Shown here piece by piece: positions 57,400 to 64,000 of a stretch of DNA of 64,000 bases. The DNA lies in NCBI GenBank assembly GCA_036346375.1, contig JAYEVE010000058.1, positions 1 to 64,000 of the forward strand. The letters are read 5' to 3'. Within the stretch, counting starts at the first letter, position 1, and every line of letters starts with the position of its first letter. The notes beneath the pieces are model-generated. The model did no database searches. It was not told the DNA's origin and was given only the letters and a program-made list of their open reading frames with translations. The translations under genes and the position numbers were made by a program. The DNA comes from Guadua angustifolia (lineage: Eukaryota > Streptophyta > Magnoliopsida > Poales > Poaceae).

Positions 57400-57957
57400 C
57401 TAAGGAGGAACCATTTTGTCAGGTACATTACTGGTAACTTGAAGTTCATGCTTCATTAGGAATAGCATCGGCTCAGTTCCAGGGCTTCCAGCAGGTCTTG
57501 CTTGTCCCCAAGCAAGAACAGATGGAAATCTTTGACCCAAAATGTCCAGATTTTCCCACGTGGCAGATTCAACCGGAATTCCTTTCCACTTAATCAGCCC
57601 CTGAATGATCGCTGTGTTGCCTTTCTTGACCAGCCTCCTGTCCAGCACTTCTTTTGGTTCAGTATCCTGTAGATCCAACTCTGCCATTTTAGGCAATTTG
57701 GAAAACATTGGTGAGTAATCGGGCATGAAAGGCTTCAACTGGGAAACATGAAACTCAGGATGAATTAGACTGTCATCAGGTAAGTCGAGCTGATAAGCTA
57801 CTTCACCGACTTTCTCCAGCACTTTATAAGGCCCAAAAAACTTATAGGCTAACTTGGGATAAGGTCGATTGACCAATGAAGATTGAGCATAAGGTTGTAA
57901 TCTGAGTAATACTTGCTCTCCCAATTGAAATTGATGTTCCACATATCGTATGTGGGT
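57400..57957 (-). pseudogene. Gypsy chromovirus integrase C-terminus and chromodomain fragment
   Basis: An open minus frame (57942-57400) reads HQFQLGEQVLLRLQPYAQSS, HPEFHVSQLKPF, a chromodomain-like segment (QGLIKWKGIPVESATWENLD) and LAWGQARPAG, as in Reina-like elements but a different family from 7.4 kb. No LTR is attached. It adjoins PHS1 intron DNA on one side and Tat-type sequence on the other. Confidence 0.85.
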
Positions 57958-57984
57958 ATAGTGGGAGTGACATAATTAGTAAGC

Positions 57985-60599
57985 TGGCACATATCTTCGG
58001 GGGGTCTGCCACATACGAGTCTAAGAGACAATATAAGGCAGTCGAGAGAGAGGTCAACCTGGCCATGCCATCTCTCCCCCGATTTCTCAGATGGTCAGAG
58101 GTACTGATCACCTTTGACCAGTCGGATCACCCGACTATGGTCCCACATCCAGATCGATACCCCGTGGTGGTCGAGCCCACCATCGTGAACGTCAAGGTCG
58201 CCCGAACCTTAGTTGATGGAGGGAGCTCGCTGAACCTCATCTTCACGAAGACACTGGATAACATGGGAATTCCCCAGACCGAGATAAAAGCTAAAGCCGA
58301 GCCGTTCCATGGCATAACTCTGCGCTCATCATCGACCCCGCTGGGCCAGATCGAGCTGCCAGTCACATTCGGCACGCTAGACAACTTTCGCACTGAGAAT
58401 ATCCTCTTCGACGTAGTGGATTTCGAGACCGCGTACAATGTGATCATGGACCGCCCAATGCTAGCCAAATTCATGGCGATGGTGCATTATGCGCACTAAA
58501 AAGTCAAGATGCCGACGCCAAAATGAGTCCTCACGATCAAGGGGGACCAGCGCGCGGCGGTCAGGTGTGACAAGAAAAGCCTGGAGATGGCCAAGCATCT
58601 TGGTAGATCGGCAGCCAATGCCGGCAATAAAAAAGTTAAGCATCAAAAATCCAGAGGCAATGATCAGGCTTCGACGTCCAACAGCACTGCAGACAACCAA
58701 GTCGACGACGATAGAAAGGGCAAGAAGACATGTGGAGACATCAAGGCAGTACCCCTCGACCCAGCGGAGCCATCCAAGATGGTGAAGGTAGGCATCGACC
58801 TCGACCCTAAATAGGAACTCAAGCTCATCACTTTCCTTTGGGCAAACCGCGACGTGTTTGCATGTCAACCGTCCGACATGCTCGGGGTCCCCAAGGAGGT
58901 GATTGAGCATCAACTGGCTGTGGAACCAAGCGCCAAACCCGTAGTGTAGAAGTAGCGCAGATTCGCAGAGGACCGAAAGCAAGCCATACAAGAGGAGGTC
59001 GGTAAACTCCTGAAAGCTGGTTTTATCCGAGAGGTCCGTCACCCAACCTGGCTGGCAAACCCAGTCCTTGTAAAGAAGGCCAACGGCAAGTGGAGAATGT
59101 GCGTCGACTACACCGATCTCAACAAGGCGTGTCCTAAGGACCCTTTCCCTCTCCCTCACATCGACTAGATAGTGGACTCCACTGCAAGTTGTGAATTGCT
59201 AAGTTTTCTAGATGCCTATTCGGGGTATCACCAAATTAGCATGTCCATGGAGGACGAAGAGAAAACCACCTTTACTACTCCTTTCGGTGTATTCTGTTAT
59301 GTAAAAATACCTTTTGGTTTGAAATGAGCGGGCGTGACATATCAACACTGTATTCAAAATTGCTTGAAGTCCCAAATTGGGCGCAACGTAGAGGCGTACG
59401 TTGATGACATCGTAGTAAAATCGAAAACCAAGGGCACTCTAATCGGCGACCTCGACGAAACATTTGACAACCTTAGGAAGTATCAGATGATGCTTAACCC
59501 CGAGAAGTGCATGTTCGGCGTCCCGTCCGGCAAGTTTCTCGGTTTCCTGGTGCCTAGTCAAGGCATTGAGGCCAACCCGCACAAGATTGAGGCGGTAAAC
59601 CAGATGCGCCCTCCACGAACGCTAAGAGAGGTACAAAAGCTTACAGAATGTATTGATGCCCTTAGTCGATTCATTTCTCGAATGGGCGAACGAGGGCTAC
59701 CTTTCTTCAAGCTGCTCAAGAAGCACGCCAATTTTGAGTGGACCAAGGAGGTTGAGGAAACCTTTCAAGATCTAAAAATGTATTTATCGTCTATGTCATT
59801 TTTGGTTTCACCTAACAAAAAAGAGGAGCTCTTTCTTTACATTACAGCTACCCCCTTCAAGTAATAAGTACGGTCCTGGTGATCGAGCGGGATTGCCCCA
59901 AGAAAAAGACCAAGATCCAGAAGCCGGTATATTACGTGAGTGAAGTCCTGCATGGCGCCAAATTGCGATATCCTCATATACAGAAAATGATATAAGCTGT
60001 CTTGATGACTTCCCGAAAGTTGCGGCACTACTTCCAGGCGCACAAGATCACGGTGATGATCACGTATCCGCTCAAGGATGTACTACGCAACCGAGAGGCA
60101 ACAAGGCGAATCGCACAATGGGCGGTCGAGCTCAACGAGTTCAAAATCGATTTCGCGCCAAGGACCAGCGTCAAATCCGGAGTTCTGGCGAACTTCATCG
60201 CAAAATGGACCCATGTCGAGGAAAAAGAAGCTAAGATGCCCGATGATCACTGGACGATGTTCTTCGATGGCTCGCTCACACTTCAAGGCTTAGGGCTGGC
60301 ATCATGCTCATATCCCCGACAGGTGAGGAACTTAAATATGCCATCCAACTTGATTTTTAAGCTTCAAATAACATTGCAGAATACAAGGGACTGATCAATG
60401 GGCTTCGGATAGCCACCGCACTAGGAATCAAGCAATTACTTGTGAAAGAGGACTCACAGCTAGTCGTAAACCAAGTGCAGAAAGAATACCAGTGCTCGGA
60501 TGACAACATGGCAGCGTACTTGAATGAGGTCCGCAAGCTGGAGCACAAGTTCAAAGGCCTCGAGGTAAGGTACATCCGGTGAAGTGATAACGCTATTGC
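57985..60599 (+). pseudogene. Tat-clade gypsy fragment: protease, RT, RNase H and additional RNase H
   Basis: The protease frame (58065-58499) has ARTLVDGGSSLNLIFTKTLD and MDRPMLAKFMA. RT spans about 58990-59864: FIREVRHPTWLANPVLVKKA, CVDYTDLNKACPKDPFPLPH, FLDAYSGYHQISM, AYVDDIVVKSK, with TAG at about 59167 and a TGA after GLK near 59324. RNase H at about 59870-60200 has KPVYYVSEVLHGAKLRYPHI spread over broken frames. A second RNase H follows (DDHWTMFFDGSLTLQG at about 60240; EYKGLINGLRIAT; EDSQLVVNQVQKEY). The dual RNase H is diagnostic for Tat. It is cut at 60599 by the next element. Confidence 0.9.
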
Positions 60600-61080
60600 T
60601 GAAAGTGCATCTAGGCCCTATAAGGATTTTGGTGAATAATGAAAATAGGATTAAGGGACTAATGAGATTTGTAAGCTTTGTGAACAGAATGTTGTCTCCA
60701 AGGTTAAATCTAAGAGAAAAGGAGCACCCTCAAAATCAAGGAGAAAAAGACGGCGTTTAGACTTGATACCATGCGTCTATTTTTATCTTTCTATTGAGTC
60801 TAAGGACAGTCGTACTATGAAGAGGGATTTGACGAGAAATAGCTATGGTATGATTCTATGTGCTCACTGATGGATCTTAGTCGGCAAAAGTGTCAAAATT
60901 TCAAGTCTTAGAAGCACTATGCTTGATTGCATTCGGAGTATGTGAAATCATGTGCTGAAAAATTGGCTGAGTAATAAAATTGGCATTGCAAAGTGGTTGT
61001 GATCATGGCATGTGTTGTGCATGTGCATGTGTGGTTTAAGATGATTATTTGATATGCTGGTAATAGCATGATAATGGTTT

Positions 61081-61168
61081 TGCTTGATGCAATGCGCTCG
61101 TGTGAGTGGTTGCATGGACCGATCTTGAATTGCTTGATGCAATGCGCTCGTGTGAGTGGTTGCATGGA
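61081..61168. repeat. 38-bp perfect direct repeat in the LTR (period 50)
   Basis: TGCTTGATGCAATGCGCTCG followed by TGTGAGTGGTTGCATGGA occurs at 61081-61118 and 61131-61168 without mismatch. Confidence 0.9.
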
Positions 61169-61939
61169 TTGACTTTGATTCAAGTCGTAGACTTGTGCTC
61201 GGATGCGTTTTTTGTTTACTCATGTGCAGGTGTTGCTCGAGGGCGAACGTGGTCGATGACAGGACCGGAACTAGGTTCATAGAGGAACTGAGGTTCGAGA
61301 CTAAATTCAGGGAGGAATCGAGATCTTGGTGGTCGAGAATGTCATACGGGACGTTCGGGCTAAAGAATATGCACATGAAGGCTAGTTAGTCACGTAATTA
61401 CAGTATGCGGGCTGTACATGCGTGCAAGAGTTGTTTTTGGCCATGTTGGGCCAGATTGAGATGAATATGAACTCTTTCCATGTTGGAAGTGGAGTTGTAT
61501 TCAATTTCTCTGTGTTTGCTCTGTATAAATAGGGGGGTGTCCCCTGTTTATTTGTGAGCAAGGTTTTAGGGTTCGTACTCTTTTGTTTGAGTATTATAAT
61601 CAGATCAGATAAATAATAAAAATCCTTCTTGCAGCTAGAGCTTCTCTTGTGTTGAATTCGTTTTTGCGACATGTTGGTGGTGTGAGAGGAAAGTTTAGTG
61701 GCGGGCGAATACTTTTCTTGCAGCCGTGACGTTTTTGTGCTCTCAATCGATGCATACATGCTATGGAGCCGCAAGCATGGTTGATTTTGAGGTCCTAGCG
61801 TGGAGGTCTTTTGCTTTTGAATTTGGTGACTAGAAGTGCTGATCGTTGCTTGTGCGACGTTCGGTCCGTAGTAGTTGGTTCATTGTCTGAAGATTGGTCC
61901 GTCGTGGCTTTTGAAATCAATTTCTGTCATCACTTGATT

Positions 61940-62282
61940 CAGTCATCTTGCGAAGGTAATATCTCTTGATCCGTAGATCCGATCGAGTTGATTTTTATTG
62001 GGTTAGATTCATAATTGAATCTAGTTTCTACAGTTAAAATTTCATGTCAATCTAATGGTTGGATCTTCGACAATCTTATTGTTTAAGTTTGGTCCGTCAC
62101 TAGTATGAATTTAGTCTGTCACTATTAGATCGGGATTTGTTTCAGCCATCTTGCAAAGGACATAACTCTAGATCCACAAGTCTGATTGAGTTGATTCTTT
62201 TTGGGTTAGCTGCAGAATCGAATCTAGTTTCTACAGTTAAAATTTTACATCAATCCAATGGTTGGATCTTTAGAAATTACTG
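61940..62282. repeat. About 130-bp direct repeat in the LTR (offset 203)
   Basis: CAGTCATCTTGCGAAGG... at 61940 and CAGCCATCTTGCAAAGG... at 62143 align through GAATCTAGTTTCTACAGTTA and AATGGTTGGATCTT, with scattered differences. Confidence 0.8.
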
Positions 62283-62312
62283 CTCTAGTGAACATATGTC
62301 AGGCTGTTTTCA

Positions 62313-62419
62313 TTTGGTCCGTCATACACATGCAACTCACTGTCCGAAGCGAAATTTGGTCCGTCATACACATGCAACTCTTGTCCGAAGCGAAGTTTAG
62401 TCCGGCATACATGTGAAAA
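62313..62419. repeat. 42-bp tandem repeat in the LTR, about 2.6 copies
   Basis: Unit TTTGGTCCGTCATACACATG, CAACTC, TTGTCCGAAGCGAA, starting at 62313, 62355 and (partial) 62396. Confidence 0.85.
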
Positions 62420-62570
62420 TTTGGTCCAGCACAATAAGGTTTTTGTTGAGTACAAATCAAGCGATCTGAGCTTGTTTGGGGTGTTTCAAAAATCATAAAA
62501 TTTTATTTTAGCTTCTGCGCAATCATTCACCCCCTCTGATTGCTAGATTAATATATTTTGATCCTACAAG

Positions 62571-62583
62571 TGGTATCAGAGCC
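62571..62583 (+). other. Primer binding site of the SIRE-like element
   Basis: TGGTATCAGAGCC, perfect initiator tRNA-Met complement, 2 bases after the LTR. Confidence 0.92.
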
Positions 62584-62627
62584 TAGTTTTTCTTATTAAT
62601 CTTAACCGGTGATTAGAAACCGTAGCG

Positions 62628-64000
62628 ATGGATAGGTATTCGACAAAGCCTTGTGTTTTCGATTGTATTGATTTTCAGTTTTGGAAAGCAAAGATGGAGG
62701 CGTACATTCAAGCTCAAGGCTTTGCAATCTGGGAGAAAGTATACAAACTATATCAAGTACCAGAGAATGATGAAGTCAATGTAACCAATCAAGCACATGT
62801 TGAAGCAAACAGCAAAGCACGAAATCTGATTATCCAAGGTTTGGGAAGAAGTGACTTCGACCGAGTGATCCATCTCAAGTCTGCATATGAGGTATGGAAA
62901 TCTCTTTGTGATTATCATGAGGGATCTAACACTATCAAAGAGGCTTGTCAAGATATATGTAAGAAAGAATACATACGATTTGAGATGAAGCCTAGTGAGT
63001 CACTAGATGATTGTTTTGCACGTTTCAATAAGATTCTTAGCAATTTACGTGCTGTTGGGGTTTTCTTTGATGAAGCTACTAATGCTAGACAACTGCTTGG
63101 TGCATTAGACATGTCTATTTGGGAGATGAAAGTTACATCCATTAGAAAATCAACTGTCATGAGTTCACTCACTGTAGATATTCTTTTCTCTAAATTAAAA
63201 ACTCATGAATTGAATGTTCTTGCTAGGAAGAATGATCATAAATCAATTGCATTGACCTCTCAATCTAGCATGTCTCAGAATAATTCTTCTTCAAGTTTTG
63301 CTTTGTCTTCCTTGTCTTCACTAACTGATGAACAGATTGAGAAATTTCCAGAAGAAGACTTGGCACTACTCTCTTCTCGTTTTAATAAAGTTTTGTAGAA
63401 TGTGAGAATGAAGAAGAGAGTTGGTGGTGGCCCTCCAAAGTGCTATGAGTGTGGTGACCTCAACCACATTTGTTCAAATTATCCTAAACTTGCAGGTAAA
63501 GCTTCAAGGGATGAGAAGGACAATGACAGAAAAAAGAGAAGAAGAAGTTCTCTCCAAGTGATAGAAAGAAAAAAAGAGCTTCATCAACCGAAACGTTGTT
63601 CACCGGGTTCTTTCTGCTCTTGAACAAATAAATTTGAGTGATGTGGATTCAAAGAACAGTGAAGATGACACAACAGCTCCAAGCAAGCATGAATTGATAG
63701 TATTGTGTCTCATGGCTAGAAGTGATGAAAGCTTCACCGAGGACGATCATGACAACGACTTCAATGAGGTAGAACCTTCTTACGATGAATTAGCTATTGT
63801 TGTTGCTCGTCTTGGTAAATTGCTTGACAAACGCGACAAGAAAATTAAGAAACATGATGTTCTTGTGGAATCCTTGAATGCTGAAATTGATAGACTTAAA
63901 TCTTTGATTCCTGATGATGATGCTTGTAAATCATGTGACTTAATTTACACTGAGCTTACTTCACTTAGAAAAGAACATGCTTCTTTGCTTGAGCAAGTTA
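62628..64000 (+). pseudogene. Gag of the SIRE/Maximus-like copia element (runs off the right edge)
   Basis: From Met 62628 the frame reads FDCIDFQFWKAKMEAYIQAQ, SAYEVWKSLCDYHEG and EYIRFEMKPSESLDDCFARF to a TAG at 63396-63398, where relatives have Gln. It continues in frame into a knuckle (CYECGDLNHICSN), changes frame near 63560, and resumes at about 63590-64000 with a long acidic coiled-coil region (YDELAIVVARLGKLLDKRDK, LTSLRKEHASLLEQ). This large gag layout is that of SIRE/Maximus elements. Protease and later domains would lie outside the window. Confidence 0.85.

Larger units (their letters stand above)
60600..62568 (+). repeat. 5' LTR of a SIRE/Maximus-like copia element, about 1.97 kb
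   Basis: Starts TGAAAGTGCATCTAGGCCCT and ends TTTGATCCTACA, two bases before a primer site. TGTATAAATAGGGG at about 61520 is the TATA box. It contains three internal repeat systems (61081-61168, 61940-62282, 62313-62419). The other LTR lies outside the window. Confidence 0.85.

Overview
This is plant nuclear DNA, almost certainly from a grass (Poaceae). Three host genes have GT-AG introns and grass-like protein sequence, the rest is mostly LTR retrotransposons, Tourist- and Mutator-type MITEs and AT-rich filler, and 'actgttggagatgctct'-type MITE ends are typical of grasses. The species cannot be named from the sequence alone. Nothing prokaryotic, no CRISPR array and no clearly new biological system was seen. 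The interest lies in host genes being dismantled by nested transposons.

Layout. 0-2 kb: the first three coding exons (minus strand) of a peroxisomal multifunctional beta-oxidation protein (MFP), running off the left edge. 2.2-6.8 kb: three MITEs, a non-autonomous hAT element with an 8-bp target duplication, and a dead LINE fragment. 6.9-14.3 kb: a decayed Ty1/copia element (LTR plus gag) whose LTR is split by a complete Reina-like Ty3/gypsy chromovirus (7371-12901, minus) with perfect 5-bp duplications; its gag also holds a MITE and is cut short by an RPA1-like gene fragment (14.3-16.0 kb, minus). 16.9-18.4 kb: a solo BARE/Angela-like LTR. 18.9-28 kb: gene-free DNA with two tandem-repeat systems (about 170 bp AT-rich; about 100 bp very GC-rich), LTR debris, a decayed ORF whose only stops are TAG, and MITEs. 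28-33.2 kb: a decayed Mutator-like element with an MURA-type transposase, plus a Tat-type LTR piece.

33.8-44.0 kb: an intact seven-exon gene (plus) for a DUF1399/GRDP-family protein of 752 residues. Its 6.2-kb third intron carries a dead gypsy element, and its sixth intron a Mutator-type MITE. 44.6-57.4 kb: tail-to-tail with it, a pseudogene of PHS1, a dual-specificity phosphatase with an actin-fragmin-kinase-like domain. It is broken by stops and frameshifts, by a gypsy element inserted inside an exon (45.4-50.4 kb) and by a complete copia element (51.4-56.3 kb) in an intron. 57.4-60.6 kb: a gypsy integrase fragment next to a Tat-clade gypsy fragment with a second RNase H. 60.6-64 kb: the 5' LTR and gag of a SIRE/Maximus-like copia element that continues past the right edge.

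Taken together, only the GRDP gene, and presumably MFP beyond the edge, look functional. Many nonsense codons in the transposons and in PHS1 are TAG or TGA where the family has Gln, Trp or Arg. That pattern fits C-to-T decay of methylated DNA.
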